From JARFQH01 sp963825595 (GTDB lineage: Bacteria > Desulfobacterota > Desulfobacteria > Desulfobacterales > SG8-13): DNA of 64,000 nt. The stretch's first letter is position 1; each line of letters begins with the position of its first letter. The stretch covers positions 124,001-188,000 of the forward strand of contig CAWGUE010000030.1 of NCBI GenBank assembly GCA_963825595.1, read 5' to 3'. The translations under genes and the position numbers were made by a program. Below the pieces are notes generated by a model. The model saw only the letters and a list, made by a program, of their open reading frames with translations, was not told where the DNA came from and made no database searches. Shown piece by piece: positions 9,115 to 16,127 of the stretch.

Positions 9115-9471
9115 TTATTTTGATTTCGTATGGCTCGGTTCGAGAACCGCCACCCGTTTGACCATTGTCAAAATGGTCTCTTTGAGCTTTTTCGGCGGTT
9201 TGACGAATTTGACACCCATTCCGGGATCTCCACTGGTGTCTGAATCGTTGACCCAGACGACCTTGGCGTTGACTGAGATTTCCTCGATGTTGCCGATGGA
9301 GAAGGTTAGTTTGGTGAGTTCACCTACCGGTGGGGCGCTTTTGGTCTGGATGAACATTCCGTCAACGGATATGTCCTTGCTGAACGAAATGAGATAGTCG
9401 CCTTCGTTTATGAAATTGATTTCGTATTTGCCCGGTACGCGAATGCTTGACCTGCGGTCAGCCTCTGACAT
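9115..9471 (-). CDS. PilZ-domain protein (c-di-GMP receptor type)
   Basis: 118-residue single-domain protein. The c-di-GMP-binding signatures are visible: an arginine-rich N-terminal loop (ADRRSSIRVP, RxxxR) and DISVDGMF (the [D/N]xSxxG motif). The rest is a PilZ beta-barrel with a GMGVKFV end strand. The second in-frame start (ATG at 9471) has AGGAG seven bases upstream, better placed than the preceding TTG. It stands alone between divergent genes. Likely a diffusible adaptor in motility, polysaccharide or chemosensory control; many Desulfobacterota and Myxococcota have such stand-alone PilZ proteins. Confidence 0.88.
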   Translation of the reverse strand: MSEADRRSSIRVPGKYEINFINEGDYLISFSKDISVDGMFIQTKSAPPVGELTKLTFSIGNIEEISVNAKVVWVNDSDTSGDPGMGVKFVKPPKKLKETILTMVKRVAVLEPSHTKSK

Positions 9472-9625
9472 GTTCAATCTCCTTTTTGGGTATGAGTGAA
9501 AGCGATGGGCCTCACCCTTTAAAAAACTCTGGATATTTGTTAGAAATTACGCCAACTATTGTCAAGAACAATATTCATATTCGTCTCGATATTACCGACA
9601 ACTTTCAAAGAAGCGGAGTCTGATC

Positions 9626-9808
9626 ATGGCTACTTGGGAATTTGGACTCACAGCGGTCTTGCTGCTTTACATCGCGATTTGCTTCGGCAAATTAGCCGCC
9701 CGTAACGGTAAGAATCCGTATCTTTACGGACTGCTATCGATTATATCTCCGATCAACCTGGTCATCCTCGGTATCTGGGCGTTTTCAGACCCTGAAAAAC
9801 GCCGGTAA
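9626..9808 (+). CDS. Small membrane protein, 60 aa
   Basis: Two predicted membrane helices (about 7-26 and 34-54) joined by a basic loop (RNGKNPYLYG), ending in a charged tail. A GCGGAG ribosome site is about ten bases before the ATG. The shape resembles small conserved inner-membrane proteins, but I do not recognise a family or function. The gene is followed by a nitroreductase gene 74 bases downstream. Confidence 0.65.
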   Translation: MATWEFGLTAVLLLYIAICFGKLAARNGKNPYLYGLLSIISPINLVILGIWAFSDPEKRR

Positions 9809-9881
9809 TTCATTACCATTGCGGATCTTCGAAACGATCGATGCCGGATAGACAAACTTTTGTATTGAAGGAAATTAACCG

Positions 9882-10424
9882 ATGTTTTTTGAACTCATTG
9901 AAAAAAGACGCAGTATTCGGCGATTCACGGGCGAACCGATCGAAACCGATAAAATCGAACGTCTCATGGAAGCGGCCCTCAGGGCGCCCACATCCCGGGG
10001 CATGAATCCATGGGAGTTTGTCTTTGTTACCGATCGCGACCTGCTCGAAAGGCTCGCCCGGGCCAAACCGCACGGGTCATCGTTTATGTCCAATGCCGCA
10101 CTGGGTGTTGTGGTCTGTGCCGATCCCGCCCGGTCAGATGTCTGGGTCGAAGACGCGTCCATCGCCACTATTTTTCTCCACCTGGCAGCCGAATCGCTGG
10201 AGTTGGGAAGTTGCTGGATTCAAATTCGAAAGCGGATGCACGCGGACAACACAACCGCCGAAGCGTTTATCGCTAAGGCGTTGAATCTACCTTCTCGTCT
10301 GGCAGTGGAGGCGATGGTCGCCATCGGACACCCGGCCGAAAAGAAATCCCCACACGGCCGAGGGACGCTTCAGCAGGAAAAGGTCTTTCTGAATCGCTAT
10401 GGTACCCCGTTCAAACGGGGATAG
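9882..10424 (+). CDS. Nitroreductase-family flavoprotein
   Basis: FMN-dependent NAD(P)H oxidoreductase fold, 180 residues. N-terminal RRSIRRF binds the FMN phosphate, with APTSRGMNPWEFVFV next; the middle holds the DASIATIFLHLAAESLELGS helix typical of the family and the C-terminal part has AMVAIGHPAEKK. AAGGAAATTAACC precedes the ATG. True substrates of such short nitroreductases are seldom known; nitro compounds, quinones and flavins are typical in vitro. The stop region forms a small CCCCGTT/AACGGGG hairpin (10403-10418) which may act as a weak terminator. Confidence 0.88.
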   Translation: MFFELIEKRRSIRRFTGEPIETDKIERLMEAALRAPTSRGMNPWEFVFVTDRDLLERLARAKPHGSSFMSNAALGVVVCADPARSDVWVEDASIATIFLHLAAESLELGSCWIQIRKRMHADNTTAEAFIAKALNLPSRLAVEAMVAIGHPAEKKSPHGRGTLQQEKVFLNRYGTPFKRG

Positions 10425-10468
10425 AAACAAACGGCCACCGTTACCTCCTCGGTTGTCTGGTTAAGGCC

Positions 10469-10669
10469 ATGCAAAAAGCATTGATTATTGCCGGTGTCTT
10501 GCTGCTTTTCACGGGCATCCTGTGGCCCTGGCTTGTAAAGCTGCCTTTCGGCCGGCTGCCGGGTGACATCATCATCAACAAGCCCGGGCTGAAGGCTTAC
10601 ATCCCCATCACAACGATGATCCTGGTTAGCGTCATCGTTTCGGCGATCCTGTGGCTGCTGCGAAAATAG
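10469..10669 (+). CDS. DUF2905-family small membrane protein
   Basis: 66 residues with two membrane helices (about 4-23 and 43-63) and the conserved central block FGRLPGDIIINKPG that defines DUF2905. Function unknown in all lineages; members are widespread in anaerobes. It lies in a run of small plus-strand membrane-protein genes (9626, 10469, 10707) with no clear common role. Confidence 0.85.
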   Translation: MQKALIIAGVLLLFTGILWPWLVKLPFGRLPGDIIINKPGLKAYIPITTMILVSVIVSAILWLLRK

Positions 10670-10706
10670 CAGGCATTGAATCAGAGTCGTCGACACCGAG
10701 AATACC

Positions 10707-11009
10707 ATGCTGCGAAAAACGTCGGCCATTATCGGAATTGCAGCGGCGCATTTTGCGATCGCCAGGATCATCATTGCCCTGACGATGCAAATGGGTATGT
10801 TCGCCGCCGACGGAAGCCGTTCAACCGGATTCATCGGTCACTTTTTGGTCTGGATAACACGCGTGCTCTACTTTCCCGTCATATCTCTTTCACTCTATTC
10901 GCGGCAGTGGTTTCCGGGCAACTGGATCTATGTCCCCATGGCCGCCAACAGTCTCCTTTGGGGAATCGCATGTTACGCTGTATTCCGATTCCTCAGGCGC
11001 CGACGGTAA
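10707..11009 (+). CDS. Small integral membrane protein, hypothetical
   Basis: 100 residues, three likely membrane helices (about 6-27, 42-63, 75-93) and an Arg-rich C-terminal end (FLRRRR), which by the positive-inside rule would face the cytoplasm. An overlapping frame at 10676-11068 is longer but basic and not membrane-like, so I take it as a shadow. Begins 37 bases after the DUF2905 gene and could be co-transcribed. Family not recognised. Confidence 0.6.
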   Translation: MLRKTSAIIGIAAAHFAIARIIIALTMQMGMFAADGSRSTGFIGHFLVWITRVLYFPVISLSLYSRQWFPGNWIYVPMAANSLLWGIACYAVFRFLRRRR

Positions 11010-11167
11010 TTTTTCAAAAATACGACATGACGCACTACGCGATCACACATCGCGCTCTGCATGTTTGACTTGATATCGAGAACATTCGCTCCGGCTCCCG
11101 TTCAGCGGACCGACAGCCCGGAAATTTCATCAATTGGAGGCTCTTATGGCCCATCGCACACCTTCAA

Positions 11168-11353
11168 TCAAATAATCAGATGTGCGATCCCCCGCATTTC
11201 GAGGTGATGCTGTAGCCAGCCTACCGCGATCCTCGAATAATCACGCCATGGCGTGACCAAGAAAGCCTCCGGTTGACCCGAAGGGTGACATCTTTTCAGC
11301 TCTTTCATTAGATCTTGAGGAGGTACAAAGTGTCCCTCGGTTATACGGTTCAT
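11168..11353 (-). CDS. Possible small protein, doubtful
   Basis: 61-codon frame (starts MNRITEGHFVPP) in the 426-base gap before the MFS transporter, on the opposite strand. Amino-acid make-up is plausible and the frame is free of low complexity, but no ribosome site is visible. The rest of 11010-11435 shows only a nine-codon frame at 11146 (MAHRTPSIK) with a good GGAGG site, which may be a leader or chance. Confidence 0.25.
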   Translation of the reverse strand: MNRITEGHFVPPQDLMKELKRCHPSGQPEAFLVTPWRDYSRIAVGWLQHHLEMRGIAHLII

Positions 11354-11435
11354 GAATTTGACCAATGCCCCGATATGGCTACTTTTTTTCTGCTCGGTTA
11401 AAAGATTTCATGAAATATTTGGGATAGAGGTGTTT

Positions 11436-12755
11436 ATGACTGACAAAACGACCGCCCTTCGGCATCCACCGGCCTATTTATCTTGGACGGTCTGGGGCCT
11501 GGGCGCGCTTCTGTATCTTTTCGGATTTTATCAGCGCGTGGCTCCGGCGGTAATGACCACCGAACTGATGAACGATTTCAGCATCGGCGGGGCCGCACTG
11601 GGCCATCTCTCGGCTTTTTACTTCTACAGTTACGTTGCCATGCAGATCCCCACCGGCATCCTTGTGGACACCTGGGGCGCTCATCGGTTGCTGACCCTGG
11701 GTGCCGGGATCGCCGGAATTGGCAGCCTGGTTTTTGCCGCGGCGCCAAATGCGCTCTGGGCCGGATTGGGGCGTTTACTCATTGGAGGGTCCGTCGCTGT
11801 GGCCTGGGTAGGGATGCTCAAGTTGGCCACTCAATGGTTTGCACCACGACGCTACGCTTTTGTTACCGGACTTGCGCTTTTCTGCGGAATTGTCGGAGCG
11901 GTGGCGGCCGGGATACCGCTGCGCATTCTCATCCATGAATATGGGTGGCGCCCGGTGATGCTGTATTCGGCCGTGCTGGCCTTCGCAATCTGTGCTGGAA
12001 TCTGGTGGCTCGTCAAAGATGATCCGAGTGAAAGGGGCTATCTGAGTTATTCCCCCGGACAAGCGTCACGGAACAACCGCACGGCATCCGATATTTTCGC
12101 CGGCGTCATCGAGGTTCTCCACTATCCGAATACCTGGCTGCTGCTCATCATTCCAGGCGGTCTGGTGGGCTGCGTGCTGACCTTTTCGGGGCTCTGGGGC
12201 GTTCCCTACCTTACAACCCACTACCATATGACGGATACCCGGGCCGCCGGTGTATCCTCGATGCTTCTGGTGGCTTGGGCTGTGGGTGGTCCGATATTCG
12301 GCGATCTTTCCGATCGAATCGGACGCCGCAAGCTGCCCTATATCATCGGTTGCACCCTGGCGGTTGCCGGATGGGCCCTGATTTTGTTTGTGGCCCCCAT
12401 GCCGCTTCTCTTTCTCATCCCCGTTTTACTGATCACCGGCTTTGCCTCGGGCTGCATCATTGTGAGTTTCGCTTTTGCTAAAGAATCGGTGCCTCCAGAG
12501 CTGACCGGGACCGTTTCAGGAATCATCAACATGGGTGTCATTATGGGCCCGACCGTTCTTCAACCGTCTGTCGGTTGGATGCTTGACAAGAACTGGGACG
12601 GAATGATCTTGAACGGCGCCCGTATCTACGACCTGGCGGCCTTCCGAACCGGATTTTCCCTCATGATCGGCTGGGCCGTTCTGTCGCTGGCCTTGCTCTT
12701 TTTCACCCGAGAAACCGGCTGCCGGCAAATGGTTGTTTTACCGCAACGCACCTAA
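11436..12755 (+). CDS. Major facilitator superfamily transporter
   Basis: 439 residues, 12 membrane helices in two six-helix bundles. Family marks: RVAPAVMTTEL after helix 1, an IPTGILVDTWGAHR loop (motif A position) between helices 2 and 3, and a second copy GDLSDRIGRRKLP between helices 8 and 9. The pattern fits the anion/sugar-acid (ACS/phthalate permease-like) branch. The ATG at 11436 follows AGAGGTGTTT; an upstream ATG at 11352 is in frame but adds a non-membrane tail. Substrate not predictable. It is followed after 17 bases by a lipoprotein gene. Confidence 0.88.
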   Translation: MTDKTTALRHPPAYLSWTVWGLGALLYLFGFYQRVAPAVMTTELMNDFSIGGAALGHLSAFYFYSYVAMQIPTGILVDTWGAHRLLTLGAGIAGIGSLVFAAAPNALWAGLGRLLIGGSVAVAWVGMLKLATQWFAPRRYAFVTGLALFCGIVGAVAAGIPLRILIHEYGWRPVMLYSAVLAFAICAGIWWLVKDDPSERGYLSYSPGQASRNNRTASDIFAGVIEVLHYPNTWLLLIIPGGLVGCVLTFSGLWGVPYLTTHYHMTDTRAAGVSSMLLVAWAVGGPIFGDLSDRIGRRKLPYIIGCTLAVAGWALILFVAPMPLLFLIPVLLITGFASGCIIVSFAFAKESVPPELTGTVSGIINMGVIMGPTVLQPSVGWMLDKNWDGMILNGARIYDLAAFRTGFSLMIGWAVLSLALLFFTRETGCRQMVVLPQRT

Positions 12756-12772
12756 GGGAAGGAGACGCATTG

Positions 12773-13114
12773 ATGTGCCGACAACCTCTTGCGATAGCGA
12801 TCCTGAGCACCGCAATCATACTGCAGGCGGCTTCCTGTACCACGGTTCCGGATCCAGAAACCCAGCGCCTCGATCAACTGGCGCAACAGCTTGTCGTAAC
12901 CGATGAACGTATGGTACAAACGTGTAAGAACCTCGGATCTGTCAGCCGATCGGCCGATATCCAAAAACTCTTCGGGTATCACCTCGAGAAAAGGAATATA
13001 CAGGCCATCAAACGACAGGCGGCGCAATTGGGAGCGTCCCATATCGTTTGGCTTTACCGTTACAAAAGCTCGGCGGCAGCCTTAGCCTACTCATGTCGCG
13101 ATGGACAAAAGTAA
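12773..13114 (+). CDS. Putative lipoprotein, hypothetical
   Basis: Starts MCRQPLAIAILSTAIILQ and ends its signal with AASC, a lipobox; the mature part is mainly alpha-helical and about 90 residues. The ATG at 12773 follows GGAG by eight bases. The protein is therefore likely anchored in the periplasm by a lipid. No family recognised. It overlaps the next gene by 14 bases, so translational coupling and a shared function are likely. Confidence 0.7.
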   Translation: MCRQPLAIAILSTAIILQAASCTTVPDPETQRLDQLAQQLVVTDERMVQTCKNLGSVSRSADIQKLFGYHLEKRNIQAIKRQAAQLGASHIVWLYRYKSSAAALAYSCRDGQK

Positions 13115-13538
13115 AACCTACATCCGGATGTGTGACCGCGCAGAAGAAATTCAGTGCCTCTGGCGGCCGACATACGGTGATTTTTACGCCGACGCAACGG
13201 GTCAGATCCGCTGCTGGATCTCGAAAAAGTCCCCTGTCGAGCGCTTCAAGAAAGGATTCGGTATTTGCGTCCAAAACAGTATTATCCAACTGTCGAAATA
13301 CACCTGGCTGCCGCGGCAGAATCAGCTGATCGAAATGGCGCAGGTGCCGGGACGTCGATACGAAAGCGTTGTCCAAGATTTCTTCGACTGGTCGAAACGG
13401 CCCTACGGCACTTACGCGGGCGATCCCGGCCGACTTTTCAAAACCATGGAAAAAATCTGGTTGGGCTTTGTTATGCATCAGAAATTCGGCCGGCTGTGGG
13501 ACGGTGATGGCTGGATTAAAAGATCGCCACCGGCCTAA
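13101..13538 (+). CDS. Hypothetical protein, 145 aa
   Basis: Soluble protein rich in Trp, Tyr and Arg, with no signal peptide or membrane helix (reads CDRAEEIQCLWRPTYGDFYA early on). It overlaps the lipoprotein gene at its start. Two cysteines near the N-terminus (C11, C19) and one further on do not form a recognisable metal motif. I know of no family. Coding confidence comes from length, composition and the coupled start. Confidence 0.6.
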   Translation: MDKSKTYIRMCDRAEEIQCLWRPTYGDFYADATGQIRCWISKKSPVERFKKGFGICVQNSIIQLSKYTWLPRQNQLIEMAQVPGRRYESVVQDFFDWSKRPYGTYAGDPGRLFKTMEKIWLGFVMHQKFGRLWDGDGWIKRSPPA

Positions 13539-13562
13539 TACCGATATTTCACAATCATAGAT

Positions 13563-13707
13563 AGTGTCCGTCCATAAATGGCCCTTTTTCCCCTGGGCGG
13601 CGTTCTCCGCGGGTTTTGATCCTCAACGTAGCCATGCTACGCCTGCGGTCAAAACTCTTGTACGGCCTTGCCCAGAGAAAAAATTGCTCATTTATGAATC
13701 GGACACT
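13563..13707. repeat. Palindromic intergenic element with inverted ends
   Basis: Begins agtgtccgtccataaatg and ends catttatgaatcggacact, a near-perfect inverted pair about 18 bases long. The inside is also self-complementary: CTGGGC/GCCCAG, GTTTTGA/TCAAAAC and CGTAGC/GCTACG nest symmetrically around 13640, so one strand could fold into a single hairpin of roughly 145 nt. The first 26 bases recur exactly at 14313-14338. Looks like a MITE-type or REP-like element with no coding capacity. Confidence 0.6.
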
Positions 13708-13789
13708 TACACATGTGCCCATCGATTTTTTCAACAATCGTGGATGGGCACTTGCTATATTGAGCCCTCGGAGAGTTTTCATTAACCGG

Positions 13790-13854
13790 GAGCGGAGGGA
13801 ATAATCAGCGACTTCAGCGCGCAAACCCATCGCTGCTGATCATTCCCTCCGCTC
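13790..13854. repeat. Long hairpin
   Basis: GAGCGGAGGGAATAATCAGC pairs with GCTGATCATTCCCTCCGCTC (one mismatch in about 20 pairs) around a 25-base loop. No T-run follows on either strand, so it is a poor intrinsic terminator. It lies among other palindromes in a gap of 850 bases without genes (13539-14388). Confidence 0.5.
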
Positions 13855-14081
13855 TGGTGCAGCATTTACGGGGAAAACTCCCCGACTGCTGAGATATATT
13901 GAGTCCTGGAACCGTCAAACTTTGGGAGTCTCCCCACCGAAGCTGGGGCTTTTCCGATGGATCTTATAAGAACATTCGGCATACCCCAAATAGCTTTCCA
14001 CCAAGACACGCCTTCCCGGTTGCACTAAAAGACTTGATTAAGCCGATATTCATGTGATTTATAGTAGTTTTCATAATTATG

Positions 14082-14287
14082 TTCCGATTGGAGGGTATGT
14101 GCGACGGTACAAAATCCCCTCTGGCAAGTTGCCGGACAGGCTCCTGCCCCCCTTCTTTAAGGGGGGAAAGCATGCACGCCGGTATTCTTCCTTGTTGCAA
14201 GACTTGTGTTGAAAACACTCTAAGCCTTTAGCCGTTCCCCCTTTAACAAAGGGGGACAGGGGGATTTTAAGAAAGCGCCAATCGGAA
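14082..14287. repeat. Inverted-repeat-bounded element containing C-tract/G-tract palindromes
   Basis: Outer ends TTCCGATTGG (14082) and CCAATCGGAA (14278) are perfect inverted repeats. Inside, AAAATCCCC (about 14113) and GGGGATTTT (about 14259) pair, and there are two short CCCCCC-TTCTTTAA-GGGGGG type hairpins (about 14146-14168 and 14235-14256). Structure resembles a MITE or a composite REP element. No gene inside. Confidence 0.5.
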
Positions 14288-14312
14288 TAAACTTCTGACA
14301 TTCGCTATCGTT

Positions 14313-14340
14313 AGTGTCCGTCCATAAATGGCCCTTTTCC
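14313..14340 (+). repeat. Partial copy of the 13563 palindromic element end
   Basis: Identical over the first 26 bases to the left end of the element at 13563 (agtgtccgtccataaatg then gccctttt). It is in direct orientation, so 13563 and 14313 form direct repeats about 750 bases apart around the repeat patch. The downstream ORF begins 48 bases later. Confidence 0.55.
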
Positions 14341-14388
14341 GCAATTTCGGCACAGACCTTGATCAGACGCGTGAGGAAAGGAATATAA

Positions 14389-14805
14389 ATGATTTATATC
14401 GGTGAGTTCTTTCATTTAACCAATCAGGAAGAAATTGACGAGCGCGATCGGCGACACGGAGAATTCAACCTGATCGTTGACGCCCCAAACAGCCAGACGG
14501 CAATCAACAATTTCAAGCAGAGAATTATCGAATTCAGGCAGACAAGTGAATTTTTCCCGGGAGACTGCAAGATTTTTTTCATCCGGCTGCTGGAATTCGA
14601 GAATTTTCCTCAAGTCAAAGCCTTGATGCTGAATTACAAGTCGACGGTTGGAGATCCCCTGGTACCCTTTATCGGCTGCACCATCCCTTCGGACCAGACC
14701 GATGCCTGCCGGATATACAACTGGAAGGACAATGCTCCGGAGATCGACGGAAAAAACGAGAACCTTTTCATCGAATTCAAGGGACAAATCAAGCAGATCG
14801 TGTGA
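14389..14805 (+). CDS. Hypothetical protein, 138 aa
   Basis: Soluble, acidic protein without signal or membrane helices. GAGGAAAGGAATATAA precedes the ATG. Sequence begins MIYIGEFFHLTNQEE and contains an alternating strand/helix pattern; no catalytic motif found. Convergent with the anti-sigma gene. The immediate upstream repeat patch suggests it may have been inserted beside an existing unit. Family not recognised. Confidence 0.65.
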   Translation: MIYIGEFFHLTNQEEIDERDRRHGEFNLIVDAPNSQTAINNFKQRIIEFRQTSEFFPGDCKIFFIRLLEFENFPQVKALMLNYKSTVGDPLVPFIGCTIPSDQTDACRIYNWKDNAPEIDGKNENLFIEFKGQIKQIV

Positions 14806-14918
14806 ATCCGTATTCAAGGCAAGCGGCCGACGAACGACAGTTCGCAACGGTTTGCCGCAAGGAACAGCATGAACAAACACCAACTGGCAGGCAGAGTGAC
14901 GGGCAGACGGCTCGAGAC

Positions 14919-15200
14919 TTATCTTTTGAAAGCCGTCGGCCTACCCCCTGAAGATTGATTCTCCAAGAGAAAGGTTCTTAATTTTTGGGATAACGCTTCA
15001 GGAACGGGATTTGCGGCGATACTCCCGCAAAAGTGGACAGTCGTCTTGAGGGTTGCAAGGCACGTCTTGCAGGCGGCGCAGGCCTCGATATGCGACTCGA
15101 TTTCTCTGCTGGACGCCCGATCCAACTCTCCATCGATATATTCGGACAATTTCTCAAACATCGCCACACAGTGCTTATGGTCGTGTTCATCAGGTGCCAT
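14919..15200 (-). CDS. Zinc-finger anti-sigma factor
   Basis: 93-residue cytoplasmic protein with the ZAS signature H-x3-C-x2-C (HIEACAACKTC, about residues 37-47), preceded by an N-terminal helix containing LSEYIDGELD, which in the family packs on sigma region 2. No membrane helix, so this is a soluble, redox- or metal-responding type rather than a membrane-tethered one. Its start overlaps the end of the ECF sigma gene by 11 bases, as normal for a sigma/anti-sigma pair. Release of sigma on oxidation of the zinc cysteines is the known mechanism for soluble ZAS proteins; that it applies here is inference. Confidence 0.88.
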   Translation of the reverse strand: MAPDEHDHKHCVAMFEKLSEYIDGELDRASSREIESHIEACAACKTCLATLKTTVHFCGSIAANPVPEALSQKLRTFLLENQSSGGRPTAFKR

Positions 15201-15804
15201 GTTCGAAATACCCTTTTAATTGATCCCGCAGAAACAGACGTGCCCTGTGAAGTCTGACCTTCACGTTGGAGCGCTTCAACTCGAGTATTTGTGACGTTTC
15301 AGCCGTTGAAAACCCTTCTATGTCCCGCAAGATGACGATCACGCGGTATTTTTCCGGCAAAGAGAGTATGGCGGCCTTCAGATGTTGGGAAAGTTCCTCG
15401 TTCAACACCTGGTCCAGAGGCAGTTGCGCCCAGTCGGGAATTTCGTTGGGCCCTGTGGCATCCTCATCCGGAAAGAATTCTTCCAGTGAAAGTTCCCTTT
15501 CAGGAGCGAACTTTGATCTTCTGCGTTTTTTTATACAGGTACTTGTGGCGATTCTGTAGAGCCAGTTTTTGAATTTAGTTTCGTACCTGAAATCTTTGAG
15601 ATACTTGAAAACGTTTAAAAAAGTGTCCTGAACGACGTCTTCGGCATCGTAGACATCTCCACACATTCGCAGCCCGAAGTTGTACACTTTCTGCTCGTAA
15701 CGCTGCACAAGTTCTTGAAATTGCTCGTGCCGGCCCGAATTGATGGCCTCAATCAGTTCGGTATCCCTGTCCTTGATCTTTTTCCGGTTGCGGCTCGACG
15801 TCAT
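15190..15804 (-). CDS. ECF-type RNA polymerase sigma factor (sigma-70 family)
   Basis: 204 residues with sigma region 2 (about 25-95; DAEDVVQDTFLNVFK and FKNWLYRIATST) and region 4 (about 135-195; LPEKYRVIVILRDIEGFSTAE then LKRSNVKVRLHRAR helix-turn-helix). The two are joined by an acidic linker (EEFFPDEDATGP). The downstream overlapping gene encodes its zinc-finger anti-sigma. The pair follows the copper-ATPase and a 29-aa peptide on the same strand, but a separate promoter is likely because a palindrome lies just upstream. Target genes are unknown. Confidence 0.93.
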   Translation of the reverse strand: MTSSRNRKKIKDRDTELIEAINSGRHEQFQELVQRYEQKVYNFGLRMCGDVYDAEDVVQDTFLNVFKYLKDFRYETKFKNWLYRIATSTCIKKRRRSKFAPERELSLEEFFPDEDATGPNEIPDWAQLPLDQVLNEELSQHLKAAILSLPEKYRVIVILRDIEGFSTAETSQILELKRSNVKVRLHRARLFLRDQLKGYFEHGT

Positions 15805-15815
15805 GACTCTTTTTT

Positions 15816-15831
15816 CTTGTCACCTGACAAG
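15816..15831. promoter_or_regulatory. Perfect palindrome upstream of the ECF sigma gene
   Basis: CTTGTCACCTGACAAG is a 7+7 perfect inverted repeat with a two-base centre, 12 bases ahead of the sigma-factor ATG (15804). It covers the ribosome-binding region, so a bound protein or the hairpin itself could limit expression. No T-run follows in the direction of the sigma gene, so it is not an obvious terminator of the upstream unit. Operator role is inferred only. Confidence 0.35.
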
Positions 15832-15841
15832 CATCGCTCAT

Positions 15842-15931
15842 TCAGGTGGAAACTCCCATTTTCGGCAGAAGGTAGGCTTGCAGAAAAATCCACACACCGA
15901 TCACCGCCAATAATATCAGCATTTCATTCAT
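15842..15931 (-). CDS. 29-residue single-helix membrane peptide
   Basis: Reads MNEMLILLAVIGVWIFLQAY, then LLPKMGVST. A GGGGGG-ACGAT ribosome site precedes the ATG. It is one hydrophobic helix with a Pro-Lys end, too short for routine gene finders. It is encoded between copA and the ECF sigma gene, on their strand. Small helices of this kind often act as regulators or subunits of nearby membrane proteins; a link to the copper ATPase is inference. The longer frame to 16069 has a different, unlikely N-terminus. Confidence 0.55.
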   Translation of the reverse strand: MNEMLILLAVIGVWIFLQAYLLPKMGVST

Positions 15932-16127
15932 ATCGTCCCCCCCTGTATGTATATAAGCCGTCCCAACCCGGATGTCCACCCAATTTTCAGACTCTGCCGC
16001 CGGGTGAAAAGCCAGATCGCAACCACAGCCGTAGTCGCATCGCTCCAATGGTTTTGCCGCGGCAATCAATACCGGAATCTAAACTGGCTGTAAGGAACCA
16101 CGGTTGGCTTTTCGGTTACAAACAAAT

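Noticed and set aside
14146..14256. Repeated CCCCC/GGGGG units suggesting a CRISPR or array
   Set aside because: Only two imperfect units, no regular spacers, no cas genes; they are palindromes of an inverted-repeat element.
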